Source: Clostridiales bacterium (GTDB lineage: Bacteria; Bacillota_A; Clostridia; Oscillospirales; Oscillospiraceae). From it: a stretch of DNA of 64,000 nucleotides. Both the position numbers and the translations under genes were made by a program. Shown piece after piece: positions 50,776 to 58,580 of the stretch. The notes beneath the pieces are model-generated. The model worked only from the letters and a program-made list of their open reading frames with translations. It had not been told where the DNA came from and searched no databases. The first letter of the stretch is position 1. Each line of letters opens with the position of its first letter. Location: NCBI GenBank assembly GCA_004553625.1, contig SFKX01000004.1, positions 1 through 64,000 of the forward strand. The letters are read 5' to 3'.

Positions 50776-51273
50776 ATGATGATAATAGTCTATAAGTCCA
50801 ACACAGGCTATACCGAGCAATACGCCAAGCTTCTGAGCGAGCAGCTTGGTCTGCCCTGCTACAAACTGGGCAGCGTGCCGGAATGTCACAAGGGCCGCGA
50901 GGTCATCTTCCTGGGCTGGCTGTTCGCGGGCAACATCGTCGGCGACAAGGCCGCCGCAAAGAAATACACCCTGCGCTGCGTCTGCGGCGTGGGCATGGGT
51001 CCCCCGACTCCGGAGATGGCCCCCGGTCTGAGGGAAAAAATGGGCGTCCCCGCCTCGGTCCCGGTGTTCTACCTGCAGGGCGGCTTCGATATCAACAAGC
51101 TCAAAGGGCCGATGAAGCTCATCATGAAGGTCAAGTGCAAGGAGATCGCCTCCCGGCTGAACGTCCGGGCGGAGCTCTCGCCCGAGGAGGAAGCCACCCT
51201 CCGCATGACTCAGTCCGGAGCCTCCTGCGTGAGCAAGGAGAACCTGGCGGAAGTCGTCGCGTGGTACAAATAA
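50776..51273 (+). CDS. Flavodoxin-domain protein
   Basis: The 165-residue protein begins MMIIVYKSNTGYTEQYAKLL, with the FMN phosphate loop SNTGYTEQYA at residues 8-17, as in flavodoxins and menaquinone-dependent oxidoreductase-like proteins. The central part, VIFLGWLFAGNIVG, fits the second FMN loop. Several cysteines (CYKLGSVPEC, CVCGVG) are unusual for a flavodoxin and might be redox-active. ATG 50776 or the adjacent ATG 50779 may be used; AAAGGGG favours the second. It is monocistronic, with its own promoter and a strong terminator. The partner proteins are unknown. Confidence 0.8.
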   Translation: MMIIVYKSNTGYTEQYAKLLSEQLGLPCYKLGSVPECHKGREVIFLGWLFAGNIVGDKAAAKKYTLRCVCGVGMGPPTPEMAPGLREKMGVPASVPVFYLQGGFDINKLKGPMKLIMKVKCKEIASRLNVRAELSPEEEATLRMTQSGASCVSKENLAEVVAWYK

Positions 51274-51280
51274 CAAAAGA

Positions 51281-51309
51281 GAGCGGAGCCAAGAGGCTCC
51301 GCTCTTTTT
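51281..51309 (+). terminator. Terminator of the flavodoxin-like gene
   Basis: GAGCGGAGCC (51281-51290), loop AAGA, GGCTCCGCTC (51295-51304), then TTTTT. Confidence 0.92.
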
Positions 51310-51340
51310 GTTGGATGCTGGGGCTTTGCGCCTCACACTA

Positions 51341-52678
51341 TTATTCGTCCGCGCAGTTGAAGTCGGTGTCCATATAGTTTGCGAGGACTCTGGCGCGCAG
51401 GGCGCGGCGGCTGCACTGGCAGGCCCCGTCCGGCACAGCAAAGCGGATACCGCGGATCCTGAGGTCACGGCAGCCGGGGCCGCAGTGCGCGGGCAGTTCA
51501 AAGGTCTTGAGCGAACTGAAGCCCCCCTCTTCCCCGTCGTAGAGCTGCACGGCGAGGGCAATGCGCCTGTGCGGGCAGACCGAGCAGAGGCTCAGCTCCA
51601 GCTCGACGATGCGCCCCGTGGGCGAGACGAAGAACTCGCCGAGGTCGAACTCGGCGCTGTCGGTGCAGGAGGGCAGGATCAGCTCGCGCGGCTCGGGACA
51701 GGGCTCGGGATAGACGTCGGAGCCGCAGTCCACATAGACCTCGGGGTCCGGGAAGCGGACGAGGTTGCCCTCCGCGTCGGAGTATTCGATGCTCTCGTTG
51801 ACGTGGAGTGAGCCGGTCGCGTCTCCGGTGTGGCGCACGGCAAAGCGCAGGGCGGCGCTCTCGCTCTTGGTGGTTCCGAGCGAGTCTATGCTCCAGCGCA
51901 GGCTGCGCGGCCCGGTCACGATGACGGACCCCTTATCCGGCGGCTCGACCTCGCCGAGCTCGAAGTCGGCGTCGAGGGTCTCGAGGATGAGGACGTCGGT
52001 GGCGCCGGGCTTGGAGATATTGGCTGCGAGCTCGGCGAAGAGGTCCTCGAGCTCGGCGGCGTCCGGGGTAACGGCCACATGCGAAGCGTCCGGGTCAGTG
52101 GCCCAGTTGTTGAGGGCGGCTATGTCGAGTCCGTCGGAGCCGATGAGGCCGATGCAGTAGATGACGGTCCCGGCGGCCCTGGCGGCCGCGGCGATGGGGC
52201 CGGGCGCGGGGCCGGAGGTGGTCACGCCGTCAGTGAACATGACGATGGTCCTGGCGTTGGCGGAGGCCGGGTCGAAGAGGGCCTGAGCCTTCTGGAAGGC
52301 ATCGCCGTGGTTGGTGCCGCCGCCGGCGGAGAGGGCGTCCACGGCGGCCTTGAGGTCTGCTACGGAGGTCGTGAGCGGGGCGTCTACGCTCGCCGTCGAG
52401 GCGAAGCTGACAACGGCCATCCGGCTGCCGGAGCCTATCTCGCCGGAGCCGGAGCCGCCCGTGGACTCCGAGATGATGTCGATAAAGGTCTTGGCCCCGG
52501 CCTTCATATCCGCGAAGGGCGGGCCGCTCAGGCTTCCGGAACGGTCCAGGACGAGCACGATGTCCGTGGGATTCGTCACGATATCGGGAGCGGCGGTGAG
52601 GGCGAGGGTCACTTTGAAAGAATCGCCGCAGCAGATGGCGGCGGTATCAGCAACTTTGTTGGAATTGGTCACACCCAT
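51341..52678 (-). CDS. von Willebrand factor A domain protein
   Basis: From ATG 52678 (AAGGAGG upstream) 445 residues are encoded. A short N-terminal part is followed by a vWA domain (about 38-225) with an intact metal site: DRSGSLSG (DxSxS), GGGTNHGDA and VMFTDGVTT. A beta-sandwich region comes next, and then a C-terminal domain with many cysteines (CSVCPHRR, HCGPGC, ACQCSRR), so disulfides or metal are likely. There is no signal peptide. Similar proteins occur in gut Clostridia, with unknown role; an exosporium or spore-surface part would explain a Cys-rich protein without a signal, but that is speculation. In-frame sequence upstream to 53149 is antisense to pfkA and not coding. Confidence 0.82.
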   Translation of the reverse strand: MGVTNSNKVADTAAICCGDSFKVTLALTAAPDIVTNPTDIVLVLDRSGSLSGPPFADMKAGAKTFIDIISESTGGSGSGEIGSGSRMAVVSFASTASVDAPLTTSVADLKAAVDALSAGGGTNHGDAFQKAQALFDPASANARTIVMFTDGVTTSGPAPGPIAAAARAAGTVIYCIGLIGSDGLDIAALNNWATDPDASHVAVTPDAAELEDLFAELAANISKPGATDVLILETLDADFELGEVEPPDKGSVIVTGPRSLRWSIDSLGTTKSESAALRFAVRHTGDATGSLHVNESIEYSDAEGNLVRFPDPEVYVDCGSDVYPEPCPEPRELILPSCTDSAEFDLGEFFVSPTGRIVELELSLCSVCPHRRIALAVQLYDGEEGGFSSLKTFELPAHCGPGCRDLRIRGIRFAVPDGACQCSRRALRARVLANYMDTDFNCADE

Positions 52679-52696
52679 TTGGTGCTGCCTCCTTCC

Positions 52697-52708
52697 GGGG
52701 ATATCCCC
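52697..52708 (-). promoter_or_regulatory. Palindrome in the vWA gene leader
   Basis: GGGGATATCCCC is a perfect 12-bp palindrome between a CATAGTAT/TATATG-like -10 (about 52,718-52,726, minus strand) and the ribosome site. The CATAnnnT form loosely fits mother-cell sporulation sigma factors. Confidence 0.35.
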
Positions 52709-52746
52709 CTGCACATATACTATGCGCTCTCCCCCTCCCCGGACAT

Positions 52747-52776
52747 AAAAAAAGCGGACCCCGAAACGGGGTCCGC
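52747..52776 (-). terminator. Terminator downstream of pfkA and repeat copy 2
   Basis: GCGGACCCC (52754-52762), loop GAAAC, GGGGTCCGC (52768-52776). On the minus strand it is followed by a run of seven T. It closes the pfkA transcript after the structured repeat. Confidence 0.9.
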
Positions 52777-52779
52777 ATA

Positions 52780-52945
52780 GCCTCGCAGAGTTTCGCGCCG
52801 AAGGCCGCGAAATAAATTGCAATATATTTTTGGCGGCGGCGTGTACGTCGCCAAAAATACTTCTCGCGGAGCGAGCGTCGAGCGCAGCGAGGCGCAGAGC
52901 GCAGCGCAAACTCCTTGGCAAAAGAAGGCTCCGCCTTCTTTGCCA
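52780..52945 (-). repeat. Dispersed structured repeat, copy 2
   Basis: This copy starts within a base or two of the pfkA stop codon, in pfkA sense. It is nearly identical to copy 1 over the central 110 bp, including TTTTTGGCG/CGCCAAAAA. The terminal hairpin differs: TGGCAAA/TTTGCCA outer arms around the same AGAAGGC/GCCTTCT core. Hairpin A has the variant loop CCGAAGGC. Confidence 0.9.
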
Positions 52946-52946
52946 G

Positions 52947-54032
52947 TTAGTCTCCGAAGAATATGCCGACGTCGCGGGCGGTCTGGATGAGGGGGTGGTC
53001 GGTGGGGAGGAACTTGGTGCGGCTGGCGGCGTCCTCGAGGGGGACGTCCACGATGCGGCCCTCCTGGATGCCGACCATGGTGCCGTATTTTTTCTGCATG
53101 ATGAGCCTGGCGGCGGCGGTGCCGAACTGCGTTGCGAGGACGCGGTCATAGGGGCAGGGGGGGCCTCCGCGCTGGTAGTGTCCGGGGACGGTGACGCGGA
53201 TCTCCTGGCCCGTCAAGCTCTCGAGCTCAGCGGCGATGCGGTAGGAGATGGTGGAGTGCTTGGAGCTCTCCTTGACCCTGCGGCGCTCCTCCTCGGAGAG
53301 GACGGCGTCCGTCGAGGAGACGGCGCCCTCGGCCACGGCGACGATGGAGAAGTTCCTGCCCTGCCTGCGGCGCGCTTCTACCGCAGCGGCGACCTTCTCG
53401 ATGTCGTAGGGGATCTCGGGGATGAGCACGATGTCCGCGCCGGAGGCGATGCCTGCGTTGAGGGTGAGCCAGCCGGCGTCGCGGCCCATGAGCTCTATGA
53501 CGAACACGCGGCTGTGCGAGCTCGCGGTGGAGTGTATGTAGTCGATGACGTTTGCGGCGATGTCCACGGCGCTCTGGAAGCCGAAGGTGGTATCCGTACC
53601 CCAGATGTCGTTATCTATGGTCTTGGGCAGGGTGACGATGTTCATTCCGGCGTCCATGAGGAGCTTTGCGCTCTTCTGGGTGCCGTTGCCGCCCATGACG
53701 ACGAGACAGTCCAGGTTGAGCCTGTTGTAGGTGTTGAGCATTGCGGGCATGAGGTCGTTTCCCTCGTCGTCCACGATGGCCTTGCCGGGGATATAGCGCT
53801 GGCGCGAGGTCCCGAGGATGGTGCCGCCCTCTATGAGTATGCCGGAGAAATCGCGCGAGTCCATGAACTTGTAGTCGCCCTCGATAAGGCCCTTGTAGCC
53901 GTCGTACATGCCGTAGATCTCGACGTTGTCTACATATTGCAGGAGCGCCTTGCCGACGCCGCGGATGGCGGCGTTGAGGCCCTGGCAGTCTCCGCCCGAG
54001 GTGACGAGGCCGACTCTGGTATTACGCTTCAT
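52947..54032 (-). CDS. pfkA: 6-phosphofructokinase
   Basis: PFK phosphorylates fructose-6-phosphate. The 361-residue enzyme has VGLVTSGGDCQGLNAAIRG at the start. The nucleotide-site motif is MGGNGTQKSA, where many enzymes have GGDGS, then LPKTIDNDIWGTDTTFGF, and the substrate segment is IELMGRDAGWL. Gly follows the variant Asn, at the position where pyrophosphate-dependent enzymes have Asp, so ATP is the likely donor. The Lys in PKT places it in the long ATP-PFK group. GGAGG precedes the ATG. Structured repeat copy 2 and a terminator follow the stop. Confidence 0.94.
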   Translation of the reverse strand: MKRNTRVGLVTSGGDCQGLNAAIRGVGKALLQYVDNVEIYGMYDGYKGLIEGDYKFMDSRDFSGILIEGGTILGTSRQRYIPGKAIVDDEGNDLMPAMLNTYNRLNLDCLVVMGGNGTQKSAKLLMDAGMNIVTLPKTIDNDIWGTDTTFGFQSAVDIAANVIDYIHSTASSHSRVFVIELMGRDAGWLTLNAGIASGADIVLIPEIPYDIEKVAAAVEARRRQGRNFSIVAVAEGAVSSTDAVLSEEERRRVKESSKHSTISYRIAAELESLTGQEIRVTVPGHYQRGGPPCPYDRVLATQFGTAAARLIMQKKYGTMVGIQEGRIVDVPLEDAASRTKFLPTDHPLIQTARDVGIFFGD

Positions 54033-54115
54033 ATTTCTGAACCTCCAGACGTCCCTTATATACCAAACATATCATACAACACCGCGGCGCATCTGTCAAG
54101 CGCAGCGGGGCTGGG

Positions 54116-55141
54116 CTATATCCTCTGCCTGCGGAAGGCGGAGGGGGTCATACCCTCGCGCTTTTTGAAGAGGTAGAGGAAGTGGTTCGTGTTGGGGATG
54201 CCGACGAGCTGGCCGATCTCCGCGATGCTGCGGCGGGAATCGACGAGCAGGTCCTTTGCCCGCTCGAGGCGGATGTCGATGAGGTAGTCGTTGGGGCTCT
54301 TGCCGACGTATCGCTTGAACTCGCGGGACATGTGGTATTTGCTGATGCTGAAGGTGCGCGAGAGGTCGTCCAGGCTGATGCTGCGGCCGTAGTTCCGGTC
54401 GAGATAGCCCTGGATGGCGACGATGATGTCCGGGACGATGAGCTGCTTGACCCCGGCGGTGACGACGGCAAGCTCCACCTCCGCGAAGAGGCTCAAAAGC
54501 AGGTGGGTGTAGACGGTCTCGGGGTTGGGGCTGGAGTCGGTCCGGACGCTGAGCAGCTGCCAGATGATGGAGCGGAAGCGGCTGCCCGAGCCGAAGGTGA
54601 GCTTGATCTCGCCCTCTTCGCGGAGCCTGCGGCAGGTCTCCGCGAAGAGCGGGGACTCCATGCGCCCGTGGACGCGGACAAAGGCGCACTCCCAGGTCTG
54701 ACCGGGCAGGGCGCGGTACTGCGCCCTGTGGCTGCAATCTATCCAGACGCAGTCATATTTGCGGCAGCGTATGCCCCTGCCGTTCACGACGATCTCGCCC
54801 TCGCCCAAAAGCGAGTAGCAGAGGAGGACGGCGTCGTCCGATTGAACGCTGATCCCGCTTGGCGGGACCACCGCCGAGGAGAGGCGGATGAGCCCGATGC
54901 CTGAGTTCGGGTCGAGCTTGGGGTAACCGGAGATGAAGCAAGAGAACTTGAACTCCAGCCCGCTCTCGGCGGGCGCGGTGGACATGACCTCGGCAAAGCT
55001 GCCCGGGGCCTGCTGGGAATGTGCCATGAACAGCTCGAGATAGTCCTCCTCGCTGGCGAAGCCCGCGGACTTTTCCTCCGGCTCCAGGGCCATTTCCTTG
55101 AACTGCTCGAGATATTCCTCCTCGCGCTCCTGCGTCTCCAT
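54116..55141 (-). CDS. AraC-family transcriptional regulator
   Basis: About 341 residues comprise a long N-terminal region, a cupin-like sensing domain (about 95-190, with GEGEIVVNGRGIRCRKYDCV) and a C-terminal pair of helix-turn-helix motifs (about 245-341). The latter include SISLDDLSRTFSISKYHMSREFKRYVG and IAEIGQLVGIPNTNHFLYLFKK. A start at ATG 55141 is preferred; an upstream in-frame TTG is weak. It is divergent from the acd-etfBA-CoA transferase operon, and a set of spaced half-sites lies in the 430-base gap. Activation of that operon in response to its substrate is the natural inference. Confidence 0.9.
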   Translation of the reverse strand: METQEREEEYLEQFKEMALEPEEKSAGFASEEDYLELFMAHSQQAPGSFAEVMSTAPAESGLEFKFSCFISGYPKLDPNSGIGLIRLSSAVVPPSGISVQSDDAVLLCYSLLGEGEIVVNGRGIRCRKYDCVWIDCSHRAQYRALPGQTWECAFVRVHGRMESPLFAETCRRLREEGEIKLTFGSGSRFRSIIWQLLSVRTDSSPNPETVYTHLLLSLFAEVELAVVTAGVKQLIVPDIIVAIQGYLDRNYGRSISLDDLSRTFSISKYHMSREFKRYVGKSPNDYLIDIRLERAKDLLVDSRRSIAEIGQLVGIPNTNHFLYLFKKREGMTPSAFRRQRI

Positions 55142-55390
55142 ATGCGTGTAGTTTCTCCCGATGAAGGCCCTCGACCCCCCTTCTCTCAAGCAAAATATAG
55201 AGAAAATCGCGGCGAGAAATGCGTTAAAAAATACTCATTCCATGCCGGAGCTGTAAGTATAACGACAATTTCCCTTTTTCCGACGTTTAAAAAAGGCAGA
55301 AATTTATTCAACTTCATTATAAAATATTTCTGGCAGAGCGTCAACTCGATAAAAATGAACAAATTATGACCGCCGTTCCGGGTATTTATT
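55142..55390. other. AT-rich intergenic region between the AraC gene and the acd operon
   Basis: No coding sequence is seen. Sequence is markedly more AT-rich than its neighbours and carries several A/T tracts, as expected for a regulated divergent promoter region. The regulator's own promoter must lie here but no clear -35/-10 pair stands out. Confidence 0.5.
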
Positions 55391-55457
55391 GTATCTTGCT
55401 ACGAATCTCTAAATCTTGCTTTTTTCAGATAGTTAAGCATTTGACAGAGCAAGATAC
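55391..55457 (+). promoter_or_regulatory. Candidate AraC-type operator: three ATCTTGCT half-sites
   Basis: ATCTTGCT occurs at 55393-55400 and 55413-55420, direct copies exactly 20 bp apart. An inverted copy AGCAAGATAC lies at 55448-55457, a perfect 10-bp match to GTATCTTGCT (55391-55400). The sites lie about 60-125 bases upstream of the predicted acd transcription start. Confidence 0.55.
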
Positions 55458-55482
55458 CGAGGTTTTGCAGCACTATCTCTAA

Positions 55483-55511
55483 TTGAGTTTTCGGCGCGAA
55501 GGCGAGATAAT
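55483..55511 (+). promoter_or_regulatory. Promoter of the acd-etfBA-CoA transferase operon
   Basis: TTGAGT (55483-55488), 17 bases, GATAAT (55506-55511). A GGCCC/GGGCC hairpin follows in the leader near 55,522-55,542. Confidence 0.6.
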
Positions 55512-55571
55512 TTATTAGAAAGCGGGCCCTGTATCCGGGGGCCGAATTTTGAAAAATGGAGGGTTATACAC

Positions 55572-56711
55572 ATGACGTTTGAGTTCACAGAAGAACAAGT
55601 AATGATCCGGGACATGGTCAGGGAATTCACCAAGAAAGAGGTCGAGCCCCGCGACAAGTGGATGGACGAGAACGGGTTTGACTACGAGCTGCACCAGAAG
55701 CTGACGCAGGCGGGTCTCATGGGCATACACCTCGCAGAGAAGTACGGCGGCGGCGGCGGAGACGCCGTGACGAGCATCATAGTCATCCACGAGATAGCGA
55801 AGGGCAGCGCCTCGGAGGCCCTGTTCCTGGACGCGAACTGGCTGGCGGCGGACCTCATCCTCTACCACGGCACCGAGGCCCAGAAGGACAAATACCTCCC
55901 GCAGGCGGCTCAGGGCAAGATCTTCGCCTTCGGCCTGACCGAGTCCAGCGCCGGCTCGGACGCGGCTGGCATCAAGTCCACTGTGGTCCCGGCGGACGAC
56001 GGCGGCTGGATACTGAACGGCGGCAAGGCCTGGATAACGAACTCCGGCGTTGCGGACTACTACATCATCCTCGCCAAGACGGACCCGACGGCCGGCGCGA
56101 AGGGCATTTCGGCCTTCATCGTCCCGAAGGACGCGGAGGGCCTGACGATCGGCAAGTTCGAGGACAAGATGGGCATGCGCGGCAGCGCGACCTGCGAGCT
56201 CTCGTTCGACAACATCCACCTGCCGGCGGACGCGCTGCTGGGCGCGCAGGGCATGGGCTTCAAGATGGCGATGGAAGCGCTGGACGGCGCGCGCATCAGC
56301 ATCGGCGCGATAGCGGCGGGCCTTGCGGAGCACGCCATGACGATCGCCAAGAACTACGCGAACGAGCGCGTGGCCTTCGGCAAGCCTATCGGCAAGTTTG
56401 AGGGCATCCAGTTCAAGTTTGCAGACATGTCCGCGGAGATCCGCGCGATGGAGCTGCTCACCTACGACACGGCCCGCATGAAGGTCGCGGGCAAGCGCCA
56501 CACCCTGGAGGCCGCGCAGACGAAGCTCTTCTCGGCCACCCGCTGCACCCAGATCTGCCTGGAGTGCCAGCAGGTCCTGGGCGGCAACGGCTACAGCAAG
56601 GAGTACCACCTGGAGCGCTTTGTGCGCGACTCGAAGCTGCTTGAGATCGGCGAAGGCACGAACGAGATCCTGCGCATGCTGATCGGCGGCACCATCCTTG
56701 CGCAGAAGTAA
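55572..56711 (+). CDS. Acyl-CoA dehydrogenase family enzyme
   Basis: This FAD enzyme of 379 residues has the complete family fold. The N-terminal helices start FEFTEEQVMIRDMVREFTKK. The flavin segment is FGLTESSAGSDAAGIKS near residue 120, WITNSG follows, and the C-terminal QVLGGNGYSKEYHLERFVRD precedes the catalytic glutamate in IGEGTNEILR. GGAGGG precedes the ATG. The adjacent etfB-etfA are its electron partners. In anaerobes this set commonly runs in reverse, reducing an enoyl-CoA; cinnamoyl-, acryloyl-, crotonyl- or crotonobetainyl-CoA are candidate substrates. The CoA transferase in the operon suggests CoA exchange between product and incoming acid rather than classical butyrate synthesis. 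Confidence 0.93.
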   Translation: MTFEFTEEQVMIRDMVREFTKKEVEPRDKWMDENGFDYELHQKLTQAGLMGIHLAEKYGGGGGDAVTSIIVIHEIAKGSASEALFLDANWLAADLILYHGTEAQKDKYLPQAAQGKIFAFGLTESSAGSDAAGIKSTVVPADDGGWILNGGKAWITNSGVADYYIILAKTDPTAGAKGISAFIVPKDAEGLTIGKFEDKMGMRGSATCELSFDNIHLPADALLGAQGMGFKMAMEALDGARISIGAIAAGLAEHAMTIAKNYANERVAFGKPIGKFEGIQFKFADMSAEIRAMELLTYDTARMKVAGKRHTLEAAQTKLFSATRCTQICLECQQVLGGNGYSKEYHLERFVRDSKLLEIGEGTNEILRMLIGGTILAQK

Positions 56712-56734
56712 TAGGCATCGGAGAGAGAGAAAAG

Positions 56735-57520
56735 ATGAAAATAATCGTATTTGTAAAGCAGGTCCCTGATACGGACGACGTTAAGCTGGACCCCAAGACC
56801 GGCAACCTGCAGCGCGAGGGCGTCCAGAGCATCATGAACCCGCTGGACGCGAACGCCGTGGAGACGGCGCTGCGCCTGAAGGAGAAATACGGCGGCAGCG
56901 TAGTCGCCGTGAGCATGGGTCCCCCGCAGGCGGACGACGTTCTGAAGAAGGCCCTGGCGATGGGCTGCGACGAATCCGCCCTTCTGTCGGACCGCGCCCT
57001 CGGCGGCGCGGACACTCTGGCCACGGGCTACCCCCTGGCCAAGGCTGCGGAGAAGATCGGCGACTATGACCTGCTGATCTGCGGCCGCCACGCGACGGAC
57101 GCCGAGACCGCACAGACCGGCCCCATCATAGCGGCTTTCCTGGGCGTGCCTCAGGTGACGCTCTGCGGCAGCGTGGAGATCGAGGACGGCTGGGCCGTCT
57201 GCGAGCGCCTGCTGCCGGACAGGGTGCAGAAGGTCCGCGTGAAGCTGCCCGCGCTCATCACGGTCTGCGCGGAGGCGAACGAGCCGCGCTACCCCACCCC
57301 CATCGGCATCATGAAGGCGCTGAAGAAGCCGCGCTACGTCTGGACCGCCGCTGACCTGGGCTGCGAGCCGGACATGATCGGCATTCCCGGTTCCCCGTCC
57401 ATCAACAAGCGCGTTTTCGAACCGCCCAAGCGCAACACAGACACGAAGTATTTCACGGGCTCGGTAGAAGAGATGGCCTCCGCGATAGCGGATACGCTCG
57501 AAGCCGAGCGGCTCATATGA
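56735..57520 (+). CDS. etfB: Electron transfer flavoprotein beta subunit
   Basis: EtfB pairs with EtfA to shuttle electrons to or from the acyl-CoA dehydrogenase. The 261 residues begin MKIIVFVKQVPDTDDVKLDP. The nucleotide-binding segment LLICGRHATDAETAQTGPII is near residue 111. The TAQ-GP form resembles that of bifurcating EtfB, in which FAD replaces AMP. Bifurcation, if real, would couple NADH oxidation to enoyl-CoA and ferredoxin reduction. It lies 23 bases after acd and 15 before etfA, in one operon. Confidence 0.94.
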   Translation: MKIIVFVKQVPDTDDVKLDPKTGNLQREGVQSIMNPLDANAVETALRLKEKYGGSVVAVSMGPPQADDVLKKALAMGCDESALLSDRALGGADTLATGYPLAKAAEKIGDYDLLICGRHATDAETAQTGPIIAAFLGVPQVTLCGSVEIEDGWAVCERLLPDRVQKVRVKLPALITVCAEANEPRYPTPIGIMKALKKPRYVWTAADLGCEPDMIGIPGSPSINKRVFEPPKRNTDTKYFTGSVEEMASAIADTLEAERLI

Positions 57521-57535
57521 AGGGAGGCGGCATCC

Positions 57536-58546
57536 ATGGGAAAAGAAGCATATAAGGACATCTGGGTGTTCGCCGAGCAGGAGGGGGGCGTCCTCTCCGG
57601 CACCACCTTCGAGCTGCTGGCCAAGGCGCACGACCTGAAGAAAAAGCTCGGCGGAACCGATACCGTCGTAGCGGTGCTGCTGGGCAGCGGGGTCGAAGGG
57701 CTGATCCCTCCCCTCTTCGCCTACGGCGCGGAGAAGGTCATCATAGCCGAGCACGAGAACCTCGCAGTCTACAGCGCCAGGCCCTACGAGAAGGCCCTGG
57801 TCCAGCTGTGCGAGAAGCTCAAACCCTCGATCTTCCTGTTTGCGGCCTCCGTGCTGGGGCGTGACGTGGCGCCCCGCGTGATGTGCACGCTGCGCACCGG
57901 CCTGACGGCGGACGCCATCGACCTGGACGTGGACGAGGAAGGCACCTTCGTCCAGACGACGCCGAACTTCGGCGGCAACATACTGAGCCACATCGCCATT
58001 CCGGAAAAGCGCCCGCAGATGGTGACGGTCCACCCGCGCGTGTTCGAGCCCTTTGAGCCCGTAGAGGGCGCCACGGGCGAGATCATCAGGGAGAGCGTGG
58101 AGGTCGAGGCCGACGACTGCTACGAGCTGCTGGGCGAGACGATGAAATCCGTGGACGGCAAGCCGATAGACGAGTGCAGCGTCCTGGTCTCCGGCGGCCG
58201 CGGCATCCACGAGGAGGACATGCCCAAGCTGGCGGAGCTGGCGGAGCTGCTGGGCGGCGAGGTCGCCTGCTCGCGTCCGCTGTGCGACAACGGCTGGCTC
58301 CCGCACGAGAAGCAGATAGGCCAGTCCGGCACAACGGTGAAGCCCGGCTTCATCCTGAACCTGGCGGTCTCGGGCTCCGTGCAGTACCTGGCGGGCATGC
58401 AGAATTCCGGCTGCATCATGAGCGTGAACCACACCTCCTCCGCCCCGATCTACGACGTCTCCCACTACGGCGCCGTGGTCGATTACCGCAAGCTCCTCCC
58501 TGCCCTTATAGACGAGATAAAGCGCCGCAAGGGCATCGAAGGCTGA
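57536..58546 (+). CDS. etfA: Electron transfer flavoprotein alpha subunit
   Basis: EtfA carries the FAD that exchanges electrons with the dehydrogenase. The 336 residues have an N-terminal alpha-beta domain starting KDIWVFAEQEGGVLSGTTFE. The conserved C-terminal FAD domain contains VSGGRGIHEEDMPKLAELAE, then KQIGQSGTTVKPGFILNLAVSG, and SVNHTSSAPIYDVSHYG. No extra ferredoxin domain is present. GGGAGG precedes the ATG. The order acd-etfB-etfA is that of reductive acyl-CoA dehydrogenase complexes in Clostridia. Confidence 0.95.
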   Translation: MGKEAYKDIWVFAEQEGGVLSGTTFELLAKAHDLKKKLGGTDTVVAVLLGSGVEGLIPPLFAYGAEKVIIAEHENLAVYSARPYEKALVQLCEKLKPSIFLFAASVLGRDVAPRVMCTLRTGLTADAIDLDVDEEGTFVQTTPNFGGNILSHIAIPEKRPQMVTVHPRVFEPFEPVEGATGEIIRESVEVEADDCYELLGETMKSVDGKPIDECSVLVSGGRGIHEEDMPKLAELAELLGGEVACSRPLCDNGWLPHEKQIGQSGTTVKPGFILNLAVSGSVQYLAGMQNSGCIMSVNHTSSAPIYDVSHYGAVVDYRKLLPALIDEIKRRKGIEG

Positions 58547-58580
58547 ATAAACAACAATATTACAAAGGAGTGTTTGAAAA

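Noticed and set aside
51300..53149. vWA protein starting far upstream at 53149
   Set aside because: The extension is antisense to pfkA and crosses a terminator and the structured repeat; ATG 52678 has a good ribosome site.
55572..58546. Classical butyrate operon (bcd-etfBA)
   Set aside because: Thiolase, crotonase and hydroxybutyryl-CoA dehydrogenase are absent and a family III CoA transferase and AraC regulator are present instead.
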